DNA from: Actinocatenispora comari
Lineage (GTDB): Bacteria; Actinomycetota; Actinomycetes; Mycobacteriales; Micromonosporaceae
Assembly (NCBI RefSeq): GCF_017312725.1
Contig: NZ_BOPO01000016.1
Coordinates: 1 to 60,250 of the forward strand
Reading direction: 5' to 3'
Length of the DNA stretch: 60,250 nt
In this document: in pieces, positions 33,247 to 41,662 of the stretch
How the letters are laid out: the number at the start of each line of letters is the position of its first letter
Position numbering within the stretch: the stretch's first letter is position 1
The notes under the pieces: generated by a model
The model's input: only the letters and a program-made list of their open reading frames with translations
Told to the model about the DNA's origin: nothing
The model's database searches: none
Translations under genes and position numbers: made by a program

Positions 33247-34407
33247 ATGCGACCACGGGTGAGAGCCCTGTTGACGGTGCCGCTGCTGGTGGCGGCGCTG
33301 GTGGCGGGCGGAACGGCGCCGGCCGCCGCGCAGCAGCCGGCGGCCACCGGGTACGTGCCGAGCACCGGCGCGGTGTTCAACGACCCGCTGGGCACCGCGG
33401 CACAGCAGAACGCCATCAAGGACCGCATCATCGCCACCATCGACGCCACCGCGCCGGGCGCCACGATCCGCTCGTCGATGTACGCGCTGACCGACCAGGA
33501 CTACACCGACGCGCTGGTCGCCGCGCACGACCGGGGCGTGACGGTGCGGGTGGTGCTGGACGCCAAGTACACCAGCGCCGCGGCCAGCCAGAACCTGATC
33601 GCCGCGCTCGGCGACTACCCGTCCCCCGGCTCCTGGGTACGGGTCTGCATGACCGGCGGCGCCTGCATCGCGCACGGCGGCGTCAACCCGATCAACCACA
33701 ACAAGTTCTTCACCTTCTCCTCGGTGGGCCGGGTGCCGTACGTGGTCATCCAGGCGTCGGCCAACCAGACCGCGCTCAACGTGGAGAAGTACTTCAACAA
33801 CGCCTACACGATCGTGCGCAACCGCCGGCTGTACGACGCGTACAACCGGTACTTCGCCGATCTGGCCGCGATGGTGCCGAACAACGACTACTTCACCACC
33901 GGGCGGGCCGGCGCGGAACGCTACTGGTTCCTGCCCGAGGAGACCGGCGACGTGGTCGTCGACATCCTGGACCGGGTGCGCTGCACCGGAAACCACCGCC
34001 GCGGTACGCCCGGCGACCACCGGTCGATCGTCCGGGTGTCGGCGTTCGCGCTGCACCGGGCCGAGGTGGCGGACGCGCTGACCGGTCTCGCCGACGCCGG
34101 CTGCCGGGTCGAGGTCGTCTACACCGACAGCAACCAGGTGGCCAACCTGACCGGCCACCCCGGCCTGACGCTGCGCCGGCTGAAGAACGCCGACGGCTAC
34201 CTGGTGCACTCGAAGTACTTCCTGATCGAGGGCAACTATGCCGGACGGCCGGACCGGACGCTGACCTTCGCCGGATCGGCGAACCTCGACTTCTCCTCAC
34301 TGCGGGAGAACGACGAGACGATCCTGGAGATCGACGGCGCCGCCGCGCACGACGCGTACCGGGGCAACTTCGACCGGCTCTGGCAGGTGTCGACCCCGAC
34401 CGCGTGA
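33247..34407 (+). CDS. Secreted phospholipase D-like protein (variant HxK motifs)
   Basis: This 386-residue exported protein belongs to the PLD superfamily. Residues 1-28 are a signal peptide ending in an AAA site, and the start follows a gaaggag site. Two half-domains are visible. The first has IRSSMYALTD and ends in HNKFFTFSS, the second has VRVSAFALHR and ends in HSKYFLIEG, each followed by the A-SAN motif (QASANQT and AGSANLD). In the usual HxKxxxxD motif the final Asp is replaced by Ser in the first copy and Glu in the second, so activity may be altered. Substrate (lipid, nucleic acid) is not predictable. It stands alone and converges on an LLM oxidoreductase gene. Confidence 0.8.
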   Translation: MRPRVRALLTVPLLVAALVAGGTAPAAAQQPAATGYVPSTGAVFNDPLGTAAQQNAIKDRIIATIDATAPGATIRSSMYALTDQDYTDALVAAHDRGVTVRVVLDAKYTSAAASQNLIAALGDYPSPGSWVRVCMTGGACIAHGGVNPINHNKFFTFSSVGRVPYVVIQASANQTALNVEKYFNNAYTIVRNRRLYDAYNRYFADLAAMVPNNDYFTTGRAGAERYWFLPEETGDVVVDILDRVRCTGNHRRGTPGDHRSIVRVSAFALHRAEVADALTGLADAGCRVEVVYTDSNQVANLTGHPGLTLRRLKNADGYLVHSKYFLIEGNYAGRPDRTLTFAGSANLDFSSLRENDETILEIDGAAAHDAYRGNFDRLWQVSTPTA

Positions 34408-34426
34408 CCGGGTCGCGGTCGGCCCG

Positions 34427-34457
34427 GGCTCGTCGGCGGCACGACCGCCGGCGAGCC
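34427..34457. terminator. Hairpin between PLD-like and LLM oxidoreductase genes
   Basis: GGCTCG-T-CGGCGG pairs with CCGCCG-G-CGAGCC around a 5-nt loop, giving a 13-bp stem with one G-U pair between two convergent genes. Confidence 0.8.
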
Positions 34458-34497
34458 ACGGCGTGCGGCGCGATACCCGCTGCGGCGCGATGCCCGG

Positions 34498-35385
34498 TCA
34501 GCCGAGCTGGCCGGGCAGTTCGGTCAGGATGCGTTCGAACAGCGTCTCGTCCAGCGCGAACGGCGAGTCGGGCACCGGCCAGTGCACCACGATCTCGTCG
34601 ATGCCGAGCCGCGCGGCGGCGCCGGCCAGCTCGACCGCCTGGTCGAACGAGCCGAACGGCTCGCCGGGCAGGAAGCCGGTCAGCAGCACCCGGTGCAGCG
34701 TCGCCGGATCCCGGCCGACCGCGGCGCAGGCTTCGGCAAGCCGACGCAGCTGGTCGCCGACCGCGGCCAGCGCGTCGGTGAGGTCCTCGGCCGGCCGGCC
34801 GGCCGGACCGGTGGTGATCCACCCGTCGCCCAGCTCGGCCGCGAGCCGGAGCCCCCGGGGGCCGGTGCCGGCGAGGTAGCAGGGCAGCCGCGGCCGCTGC
34901 ACGCAGCCCGGGATCATCTTCGCCGCGTGCGCCGAGTAGTACCGCCCGGTCGAGGTGGTGTCCGGCTCGCGCAGCAGGGCATCGAGCAGCCGCACGAACT
35001 CCGCGTACCGGTCGGCCCGCTCACCGGCCGACCAGGCCGGCCCGCCCAGGACCGTCGCGTCGAACCCGGTGGCCGAGCCGGCGCCGACGCCGGCGGTGAT
35101 CCGGCCGCCGGACAGCTCGTCGAGGGTCATCAGGTCCTTCGCCAGCGGAACCGGATCGCGGAAGTTCGGCGACGTGACCATGGTGCCCAGCCGCAGCCGG
35201 TCGGTCACCAGCGCCGCGGCGGACAGCATCGGGACCGTCCCGTACCAGGGGCCGTCGGCGAACGAGCGCCAGGACAGGTGGTCGTAGCTGTAGCCGGCGT
35301 GCGCGCCGAGCCGTTCGGCGCGCTGCCAGACCTCGCGCGCCTCGGGCCAGCGGTGGATGGGCAGGATCACGGTACTCACCAACAT
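34498..35385 (-). CDS. LLM-class (luciferase-like, F420/FMN-dependent) oxidoreductase
   Basis: This is a 295-residue single-domain barrel enzyme. The strands and loops of the bacterial luciferase-like family are visible: WQRAERLGAHAGYSYDHLS near the start, AAALVTDRLRLGTMVTSPNFRDPVPLAKDLMTLDELSGGR in the middle and LPCYLAGTGPRGLRLAAELGDGWIT. In actinobacteria the nearest relatives mostly use deazaflavin F420, but FMN cannot be excluded. The ATG at 35385 is preferred to a longer frame because it gives the canonical N-terminus and TACCGT lies 6 nt upstream. Substrate unknown. Confidence 0.85.
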   Translation of the reverse strand: MLVSTVILPIHRWPEAREVWQRAERLGAHAGYSYDHLSWRSFADGPWYGTVPMLSAAALVTDRLRLGTMVTSPNFRDPVPLAKDLMTLDELSGGRITAGVGAGSATGFDATVLGGPAWSAGERADRYAEFVRLLDALLREPDTTSTGRYYSAHAAKMIPGCVQRPRLPCYLAGTGPRGLRLAAELGDGWITTGPAGRPAEDLTDALAAVGDQLRRLAEACAAVGRDPATLHRVLLTGFLPGEPFGSFDQAVELAGAAARLGIDEIVVHWPVPDSPFALDETLFERILTELPGQLG

Positions 35386-35391
35386 GCCCGT

Positions 35392-35397
35392 ACGGTA
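35392..35397 (-). promoter_or_regulatory. -10 element TACCGT of the LLM gene (leaderless)
   Basis: On the minus strand TACCGT is followed by 6 nt and the ATG, and no ribosome binding site is seen. Confidence 0.45.
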
Positions 35398-35525
35398 CGC
35401 GGCGGCACCGACGATCCGGCCGCCACCGGAACCGTCCGTGTCCACAGTGGAACGATGCGCTGTCGGCGCGCTGGGTGTCGGACCGTACCCTGCACCGAGG
35501 GGCAATGACGTCAAGGAGAAGCCAC

Positions 35526-36308
35526 ATGCGCATCAGGTACGTTGCCGTGTCCGCCGCCGCCGTCGCGGTGCTGGGCCTCGCCGCTGGCTGCAACCCGGGC
35601 GGCTCGTCCGCCTCAGGCGGTGGTGGCGAGCACGCCGCCGCGTCCAGCTCGCCGAGCACCGCCGGCTCGACCGGTACCGGCGCGGACCTGCAGGTCGCGC
35701 TGCAGCGGGCGTACGGCAAGACCACCGACGCGAAGACCGCGAAGATCTCGTCCACCACCAAGATCACCGGTGGTTCGGCGGCCGGCACCACCACGATGTC
35801 CGGGGTGGTGCGGTTCGACCCGCCGGCCGAGCAGGTCACCGTGCAGACCGGCGGCCGACAGATCGAGGCGATCATGGTCGACGGGTACGAGTACCTCAAG
35901 ATGGGCTCGTCCTGGCGCAAGATCGACATCTCGTCGCTGACCAGCGGCGCGCCGATGGACCCGACCCAGGCGTTGACCTACCTGCAGGGCGCGTCGTCCT
36001 CGGTGACCAACCTCGGCACCAGCACGATCCGCGGCGTCAAGGTAACCGGTTACAAGGCGACCGTCGACCTGAAGAAGGCGGCGGCCAAGCAGGGCGCCAA
36101 GGCGCAGAAGGCACTGACGACGCTGTCCGAACACGGTGTCGACAGCATCCCGGTCGAGGTGTGGCTCGACTCGGCCGGTCGGGTGGTGCGCGAGCACAGC
36201 ACCCTGACCATGACCGGCGTCGGCAGCGGGTCGATGACCGTGGACAGCACCACCGACCTGTCCGACTACGGCACGCCGGTGCACATCAGCGCGCCGACCG
36301 GCGCCTGA
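35526..36308 (+). CDS. Exported lipoprotein (LppX/LprG-like fold)
   Basis: This is a 260-residue protein with a lipoprotein signal peptide: hydrophobic core followed by the lipobox LGLAAGC, so Cys-22 is the expected lipidated residue. A Ser/Gly-rich spacer follows. The mature part has alternating strands and helices with repeated hydrophobic strands (ISSTTKITGG, TMSGVVRF, YEYLKMGSSWRKID, VWLDSAGRVVRE), similar to mycobacterial LppX/LprG-type lipid- or ligand-binding lipoproteins. The start follows aaggag. It is adjacent to and convergent with lgt, the enzyme that would lipidate it, although there is no operon. Ligand unknown. Confidence 0.75.
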   Translation: MRIRYVAVSAAAVAVLGLAAGCNPGGSSASGGGGEHAAASSSPSTAGSTGTGADLQVALQRAYGKTTDAKTAKISSTTKITGGSAAGTTTMSGVVRFDPPAEQVTVQTGGRQIEAIMVDGYEYLKMGSSWRKIDISSLTSGAPMDPTQALTYLQGASSSVTNLGTSTIRGVKVTGYKATVDLKKAAAKQGAKAQKALTTLSEHGVDSIPVEVWLDSAGRVVREHSTLTMTGVGSGSMTVDSTTDLSDYGTPVHISAPTGA

Positions 36309-36313
36309 GCGCG

Positions 36314-36341
36314 GTGGGAGGCCCCGGGCCGGGCCTCCCGC
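36314..36341. terminator. Hairpin between the lipoprotein gene and lgt
   Basis: A 9-bp perfect stem GGGAGGCCC/GGGCCTCCC (36316-36324 with 36331-36339) has a 6-nt loop and fills the 38-bp gap between convergent stops. Confidence 0.85.
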
Positions 36342-36346
36342 ACTGG

Positions 36347-37474
36347 CTACTTCCCCGAGTCGGACTTCTCCGCCTCGGCGACCTCCCCGTCGGGCCGCTC
36401 GCCCGGCGAGTCCCCGTCGGGCTGCTCGCCCGTCGAACCGGTGGCTGGCCGCTCGGTGTCCGAGCCCTCGGCGGCGCCGGGATCCGGATCCTCGGCGGCG
36501 GGGTCGCCCGGGTCCGGGTCCTCCCGTGCGGACCCGCCGCCGTCGGGTTCGGCGTCCCCGGGCGGCGCGGTCGCCTCCGCCCCGCCGTCGGTCGAGGGCA
36601 CCAGGGTCTCGGCGCCGGCGGCGGCCGCGGCGCCCTCCGGCACCACGGTGAGCTTGCCGTTGGAGTCGGCCACCACGTTGAGCCGGGGTCCGCGCACCAG
36701 CGCCACGTACAGCACGGCGGCGACGAACACCGCGATGCTGACCCAGTCGTTGAGCCGCAGCCCGAAGAACGTGTTGGCATGGTCGATGCGCAGCGACTCC
36801 ACCCAGAACCGGCCGAACACGTACAGCGCGACGTACAGCGCGAAGGCGCGGCCCCGGCCGAACCGGAACTTGCGGTCCAGCAGCCACACCGCGAGCGCGA
36901 CGAGCAGGTCCCAGACGCACTCGTACAGGAAGGTGGGGTGATACGTCGCGTACTGCTCGTAGCCGATGGTGCGGTGCGCCGGGTCGATCTGCACCGCCCA
37001 CGGCAGGTTCGACGGACGGCCGAACAGCTCCTGGTTGAACCAGTTGCCCCAGCGGCCGACCGCCTGCGCCACCGGCAACCCGGGGGCCAGCGCGTCGGCC
37101 ACGACCGACAGCGGCAGGCCGCGGCGCCGGCAGGCGATCCAGGCGCCCAGGGCACCGCCGGCCACCGCACCCCAGATGCCGAGGCCGCCGTCCCAGATCT
37201 TGAACGCGCCGACCCAGTCCTTGCCGGCCGCGAAGTACAGCTCGGGGTCGGTGATCACGTGGTAGATCCGGGCCCCGACGATGCCGAACGGCACCGCCCA
37301 GACCGCGATGTCCAGCACCGTCCACACCGGGGCGCCCCGCGCCCGCAGCCGGCGCTCGGTGATCACGCAGGCCAGCACGATGCCCACGACGATGCACAAG
37401 GCGTAGGCCCGCAACGGCAGCGGACCGAGATGCACCACCGACTGGCTCGGGCTCGGAATGGAGGCAAGGTTCAC
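36347..37474 (-). CDS. lgt: Prolipoprotein diacylglyceryl transferase
   Basis: This 375-residue membrane enzyme attaches diacylglycerol to lipobox cysteines. Residues about 1-270 contain about seven helices with the family signature (VGRWGNWFNQELFGRP near residue 140), GGLGIWGAVAGGALG before it and VGARIYHVITDPELY around residue 75. The last 100 residues are an acidic, Pro/Asp/Gly-rich cytosolic tail usual in actinobacterial Lgt. The start is a GTG at 37474 with TACGTT at leaderless distance. In many actinobacteria lgt follows trpA directly; here a Nudix gene on the opposite strand separates them. Confidence 0.96.
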   Translation of the reverse strand: MNLASIPSPSQSVVHLGPLPLRAYALCIVVGIVLACVITERRLRARGAPVWTVLDIAVWAVPFGIVGARIYHVITDPELYFAAGKDWVGAFKIWDGGLGIWGAVAGGALGAWIACRRRGLPLSVVADALAPGLPVAQAVGRWGNWFNQELFGRPSNLPWAVQIDPAHRTIGYEQYATYHPTFLYECVWDLLVALAVWLLDRKFRFGRGRAFALYVALYVFGRFWVESLRIDHANTFFGLRLNDWVSIAVFVAAVLYVALVRGPRLNVVADSNGKLTVVPEGAAAAAGAETLVPSTDGGAEATAPPGDAEPDGGGSAREDPDPGDPAAEDPDPGAAEGSDTERPATGSTGEQPDGDSPGERPDGEVAEAEKSDSGK

Positions 37475-37482
37475 AGTTGGCC

Positions 37483-37488
37483 AACGTA
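37483..37488 (-). promoter_or_regulatory. -10 element TACGTT of lgt (leaderless)
   Basis: On the minus strand TACGTT is followed by 8 nt and the GTG of lgt. Confidence 0.45.
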
Positions 37489-37575
37489 CCGGGCGTGCGC
37501 AGCCGCGTCAGCACAGCCCTCCGCGCGGGCGATCACGTACCGGAACCGACCGGTGACTGTGCATCGAAACTGGCC

Positions 37576-37581
37576 TACGAT
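37576..37581 (+). promoter_or_regulatory. -10 element TACGAT of the Nudix gene (leaderless)
   Basis: TACGAT is followed by 7 nt and the ATG at 37589, without a ribosome binding site. Confidence 0.5.
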
Positions 37582-37588
37582 CGGCGAA

Positions 37589-38056
37589 ATGGACTCCCTT
37601 ACCTACGCGGTCGCGGCGGTCGTCACCGACCCGAACGGCCGCGTCCTGCTCTGCCGGCAGAGCCAGGGGCACCGGCTCTGGGGCCTGCCGAACGGGCGCA
37701 TCGAGCACTGCGAACACCCGGCGCACGCCGCCGTCCGCGACATCCGGGCCCAGACCGGGTTGGAGGTCGCCGTCGACGAGCTGATCGGGCTGTACCGGCT
37801 GACCGGCCCCGCCGATGCCGCCGAGCCGCTGCCGGACCTGCTGGTACACGCCTTCCGGGCGCACGCCGTCGGCGGTGAACCGTGCGTCAACGCGCCGGCG
37901 ATGATCTGCCGCGTCGGCTGGTACGACCCGGACGACGTGCCGAGCCCGCACACCGCCACCGTGACCGCGGTACTGGCCGACCTCGCCGCCGGACGCCGTG
38001 GTGTGGTCGCCGACGTCCACCGCAGCGCGCCGGCCGCCGTTCCGCTCCCCGCCTGA
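37589..38056 (+). CDS. Nudix-fold protein with degenerate catalytic box
   Basis: This is a 155-residue single-domain Nudix protein: AVAAVVTDPNGRVLLCRQSQGHRLWGLPNGRIE is the standard first half, including the LPNGRIE entry to the Nudix helix. The helix itself reads GRIEHCEHPAHAAVRDIRAQTGL. The consensus is G-x5-E-x7-RE-U-x-EE-x-G-U, so the RE is RD and both later catalytic glutamates are Ala and Gln. Metal-dependent hydrolysis is therefore doubtful. A role as ligand-binding protein or regulator is an alternative. The ATG at 37589 lies at leaderless distance from TACGAT. It is divergent from lgt and convergent with trpA. Confidence 0.8.
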   Translation: MDSLTYAVAAVVTDPNGRVLLCRQSQGHRLWGLPNGRIEHCEHPAHAAVRDIRAQTGLEVAVDELIGLYRLTGPADAAEPLPDLLVHAFRAHAVGGEPCVNAPAMICRVGWYDPDDVPSPHTATVTAVLADLAAGRRGVVADVHRSAPAAVPLPA

Positions 38057-38069
38057 ACCCGCGCCCACC

Positions 38070-38085
38070 GCCGGCGCGAGCCGGC
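38070..38085. terminator. Small hairpin between the Nudix gene and trpA
   Basis: GCCGGC-gcga-GCCGGC gives a 6-bp perfect stem with a 4-nt loop shortly after the Nudix stop. It is weaker than the other convergent terminators in the window. Confidence 0.45.
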
Positions 38086-38167
38086 ACCCCGGCCGGCCCG
38101 AACCAGGTCCGCCACGGGCAACCGACCGCCCTACCGGCCGCAACCGGTCAGGTCGGGTAGCACCGGG

Positions 38168-38998
38168 TCAGCGCTTGCGCACACCCTCGGCGAGTTCGGT
38201 GGCCAGCGCACCGAGCCGCCGACGCGCCGCGGCCGGGTCCGGCTCGTCCAGCAGGCAGCGCACCAGCGCACTGCCCACGATCACGCCGTCGGCGTATCCG
38301 GCGACCTCCGCCGCCTGCCCGCCGGTACTGACGCCGAGGCCGACCCCGACCGGCACCGTGGTGGCCCGCCGTACCCGTTCGACCAGGGCCGGGGCCGCCT
38401 GACCGGTCTGTTCGCGAGCCCCGGTCACGCCCATCACGCTGGCCGCGTAGACGAAGCCGCGGCACACCGCCGTGGTCGTCGCGATCCGCTGCGCGGTGGA
38501 GCTCGGCGCCACCAGGAACACCCGGTCCAGGTCGTGCTGCTCGGCTGCGGCGATCCAGTCGCCCGCCTCCTCCGGCGTCAGGTCCGGGGTGATCAGCCCG
38601 GCACCGCCGGCGGCGGCGAGGTCGCGCGCGAACGCGGACACCCCGTACCGCTCGATCGGGTTCCAGTAGGTCATCACCAGCGCCGGCACGCCGGCGGCCG
38701 CGACCGCCTCGGCGGTGCGGAACACGTCCGCGACCCGGAAGCCGTTCGCCAGCGCCCGCTCCGCGGCGCGCTGGATGACCGGCCCGTCCATCACCGGATC
38801 CGAGTACGGCAGGCCGATCTCGATCACGTCGACACCCGAGTCGACCAGCACCCGGCAGCCCTCGATCGCCTCGGCCACCGTCGGGAACCCGGCCGGCAGG
38901 TAGCCCACCAGCGTGGCCCGGCCCTGCTCGCGGGCCGTACCGAAGGCCGACCCCGCCCGCCGCCCGACCACCGGCTCGGCCACCTGCGGCTCGTTCAC
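38168..38998 (-). CDS. trpA: Tryptophan synthase alpha subunit
   Basis: This 276-residue subunit cleaves indole-3-glycerol phosphate and passes indole to TrpB. The catalytic Glu and Asp are in [11 protein letters not shown] and [10 protein letters not shown]. Loop 6 follows, and phosphate-binding [12 protein letters not shown] and VIVGSALV motifs close the barrel. The GTG start at 38998 overlaps the trpB stop as GTGA. It is the last gene of the trp set. Length is normal. Confidence 0.96.
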   Translation of the reverse strand: MNEPQVAEPVVGRRAGSAFGTAREQGRATLVGYLPAGFPTVAEAIEGCRVLVDSGVDVIEIGLPYSDPVMDGPVIQRAAERALANGFRVADVFRTAEAVAAAGVPALVMTYWNPIERYGVSAFARDLAAAGGAGLITPDLTPEEAGDWIAAAEQHDLDRVFLVAPSSTAQRIATTTAVCRGFVYAASVMGVTGAREQTGQAAPALVERVRRATTVPVGVGLGVSTGGQAAEVAGYADGVIVGSALVRCLLDEPDPAAARRRLGALATELAEGVRKR

Positions 38999-40314
38999 GA
39001 CCGGACCTCCGCCCCGTCCAGCAGGCCGAACCAGTTGCCGGCCGTCTCCATGTCCTTGTCGCCGCGGCCGGACAGGTTCACCAGGATCGTCGGCTCGCGG
39101 CCGAGCTCGGCGGCCAGCTGCGGCGCCACCCGCAACGCGCCGGCCAGCGCGTGCGCGCTCTCGATCGCCGGGATGATCCCCTCGGTACGGCACAGCAGCT
39201 GGAAGGCGGCCATCGCCTCGGCGTCGGTGACCGGCTGGTAGCTCGCCCGGCCGGTCTCCGCCAGCCACGCGTGCTCCGGCCCGACCGCCGGGTAGTCCAG
39301 GCCGGCCGAGATCGAGTGCGACTCGACCGTCTGCCCGTCGGCGTCCTGCAGCAGGAAGGTGCGGGCACCGTGCAGCACCCCCACCGCGCCGCCGGTGATC
39401 GACGCCGCGTGCCGGCCGGTCTCGACGCCGTCGCCGCCCGCCTCGAAGCCGTACAGCCGGACGTCGGCGTCGGGCACGAACGCGTGGAAGGCGCCGATCG
39501 CGTTCGAGCCGCCACCGACGCAGGCGGCGACCGCGTCCGGCAACCCACCGGTCAGCTCCAGAGCCTGCGCCCGTGCCTCGTCGCCGATGCCACGGACGAA
39601 CTCGCGGACCAGCACCGGGAACGGGTGCGGACCGGCCGCGGTGCCGAGCAGGTAGTGGGTGGTGTCGACGTTGGCCACCCAGTCGCGCAACGCCTCGTTG
39701 ATGGCGTCCTTGAGGGTGCGGCTGCCGGTCTCGACCGGGATCACCTCGGCGCCGAGCATCCGCATCCGGGCGACGTTGAGCGCCTGCCGGCGGGTGTCCT
39801 CGGCGCCCATGTAGACCACGCAGTCGAGATCGAGGTAGGCGCAGGCGGTCGCGGTCGCGACACCGTGCTGGCCGGCCCCGGTCTCGGCGATCACCCGCCG
39901 CTTGCCCATCCGCTTGACCAGCAACGCCTGCCCCAGCACGTTGCGGATCTTGTGCGCGCCGGTGTGGTTCAGGTCTTCACGCTTGAGCAGGATCCGGGCG
40001 CCGGCCCGCGCGGACAACCGCTGGGCGAGATACAGCGGACTGGGCAGGTTCGCGTACTCGCGCAGCATCCGGTCGAACTCGGCGACGAAGGACGGATCGG
40101 CGATCGCCTTGTCGAACTCCGCGCCCAGCTCGTCCAGCGCGGCGGTCAGCGCCTCCGGCATGAACCGGCCGCCGAACCGGCCGAAGTGGCCGGCGGCGTC
40201 CGGGCCGGCACGCCGGTCGTCCGGCCGGCCGGCCGCGCCCCGCGCGGTGGAGCCGTCGGTGGTCGGGTGGTGACCGGACTCGCCCGGTCCGTGCTGCGGT
40301 GCCATGGTCGCCAC
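38995..40314 (-). CDS. trpB: Tryptophan synthase beta subunit
   Basis: This 439-residue PLP enzyme joins indole and serine. The PLP lysine is in HTGAHKIRN, the substrate loop [10 protein letters not shown] and the PLP phosphate site GGGSNAIG are present, and [16 protein letters not shown] is the conserved C-terminal signature. The first 45 residues are a poorly conserved Gly/Asp/Pro-rich extension. The start is a GTG at 40314 close behind aaaggag; an ATG at 40305 is an alternative. It runs in the same direction as trpC, 28 bp downstream of its stop. Confidence 0.96.
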   Translation of the reverse strand: MATMAPQHGPGESGHHPTTDGSTARGAAGRPDDRRAGPDAAGHFGRFGGRFMPEALTAALDELGAEFDKAIADPSFVAEFDRMLREYANLPSPLYLAQRLSARAGARILLKREDLNHTGAHKIRNVLGQALLVKRMGKRRVIAETGAGQHGVATATACAYLDLDCVVYMGAEDTRRQALNVARMRMLGAEVIPVETGSRTLKDAINEALRDWVANVDTTHYLLGTAAGPHPFPVLVREFVRGIGDEARAQALELTGGLPDAVAACVGGGSNAIGAFHAFVPDADVRLYGFEAGGDGVETGRHAASITGGAVGVLHGARTFLLQDADGQTVESHSISAGLDYPAVGPEHAWLAETGRASYQPVTDAEAMAAFQLLCRTEGIIPAIESAHALAGALRVAPQLAAELGREPTILVNLSGRGDKDMETAGNWFGLLDGAEVRS

Positions 40315-40342
40315 CGTCTCCTTTGCGATGCGCCGTACGGGC

Positions 40343-41200
40343 TCAGCGCGCCGGGCGCGGCGTCGCCGGATGCGACCCGGCGGTGACCAGCTCGGCGACC
40401 GCGTCCCGCGGACTCTTCTGGGTGACCAGCCCCTCGCCGACCAGGACGGCGTCGGCGCCGGCCGAGGCGTACCGGATCAGGTCGTGGGTACCGCGCACGC
40501 CGGACTCGGCCACCTTGACCACCGTCGACGGCAGGCCGGGCGCGATCCGCTCGAACACCGACGGATCGACCTCCAGGGTGCGCAGGTCGCGGGCGTTGAC
40601 GCCGATCACCTTCGCGCCGGCCTCCAGCGCGCGGTCGGCCTCCGCCTCGTTGTGCACCTCGACCAGCGCGGTCATGCCCAGCGACTCGGTCCGCTCCAGC
40701 AACCCGACCAGCGCGTTCTGCTCCAGCGCGGCGACGATCAGCAGGATCAGGTCGGCGCCGTGCGCCCGCGCCTCGTGCACCTGGTAGCTGGACACCACGA
40801 AGTCCTTGCGCAGGATCGGCACCTGGATCGCGGCCCGCACCGCGATCAGGTCCTCGATGCTGCCGCCGAAGAACCGCTTCTCGGTCAGCACGCTCACGCA
40901 CCGGGCGCCGCCCGCGGCGTACTCCCCCGCCAGTTCGGCCGGGTCGGGGATCTCGGCGAGCTGACCGCGGGACGGCGAGGACCGCTTCACCTCGGCGATC
41001 ACCCCGACACCCGGCGCGCGCAGCGAGGCGAACGCGTCCAGGGCCGGCGGGGCGGCCGCGGCGAGCGCTCTCACCTGCTCCAACGGGGTCTGCTGTTCGC
41101 GCTCGGCGACGTCGGCGCGGACCGCGGCGAGGATCTCGGTCAGCACGTCGCCGGAGGGCGACGGACCCGATGTCTGCGGCCGGCTCGCGTCTGCGTTCAC
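40343..41200 (-). CDS. trpC: Indole-3-glycerol phosphate synthase
   Basis: This 285-residue barrel enzyme closes the indole ring. The catalytic set includes [10 protein letters not shown] (Glu and Lys), ILRKDFVV (Lys) and [14 protein letters not shown] (Glu); [13 protein letters not shown] and VAESGV complete the active site. The GTG start at 41200 follows aggggag and gives the family N-terminus. There is no fused phosphoribosylanthranilate isomerase domain, so TrpF must be supplied elsewhere, probably by HisA. Confidence 0.96.
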   Translation of the reverse strand: MNADASRPQTSGPSPSGDVLTEILAAVRADVAEREQQTPLEQVRALAAAAPPALDAFASLRAPGVGVIAEVKRSSPSRGQLAEIPDPAELAGEYAAGGARCVSVLTEKRFFGGSIEDLIAVRAAIQVPILRKDFVVSSYQVHEARAHGADLILLIVAALEQNALVGLLERTESLGMTALVEVHNEAEADRALEAGAKVIGVNARDLRTLEVDPSVFERIAPGLPSTVVKVAESGVRGTHDLIRYASAGADAVLVGEGLVTQKSPRDAVAELVTAGSHPATPRPAR

Positions 41201-41662
41201 CGCGGACTCCCCTCGTCGGCTGTAGTACGGCAACCGCCGTGACCTGCCGCACCCAGCGGGACGGCGGGCATACCCGGCGGATCCTCGGCCGATGTTATGC
41301 GCCGCCATCGATGCTGGCCCAGCCGGGGTGTCGGCGGGTTCACACAGCGGTACGACCAGCCACCGCGCACGCGGAGCCCGGGACCGCCGGGCCGAGCAGG
41401 ACAGGTCGAGCCGAGCGGGACCGGTCGGGCCGAGCGGGACCGGTCGGGCCGGAGGAGCACGACGGGTCGGGGCCGGCCGAGCAGGACCGGCCGTCCGGGC
41501 GAGCAGGACGGGCCGGGGCCGGGCGAGCCGGAGCGGTCGGGTCAGCGCACGAGGCGCGCGCGGGTCGATCGGTCGCCGGCGACCGACCCGGCGCGCCTGA
41601 CCTTGACGCGGCCGACCTTGACGCGGCCGACCGTGACGCGGCCGAGCGTGACCTGGCCCGGG
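41201..41662. repeat. Repeat-rich intergenic region between the trp membrane protein gene and trpC
   Basis: No credible gene is seen in about 460 bp. It contains repeats of a ccgagcgggaccggtcggg-type unit around 41400-41460. At 41599-41658 there are four tandem 15-bp units (gaccttgacgcggcc and close variants). The region lies inside the trp gene cluster, so either it carries an internal trpC promoter or the repeats fold and attenuate transcription. No Trp-rich leader peptide was recognised. Confidence 0.5.
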
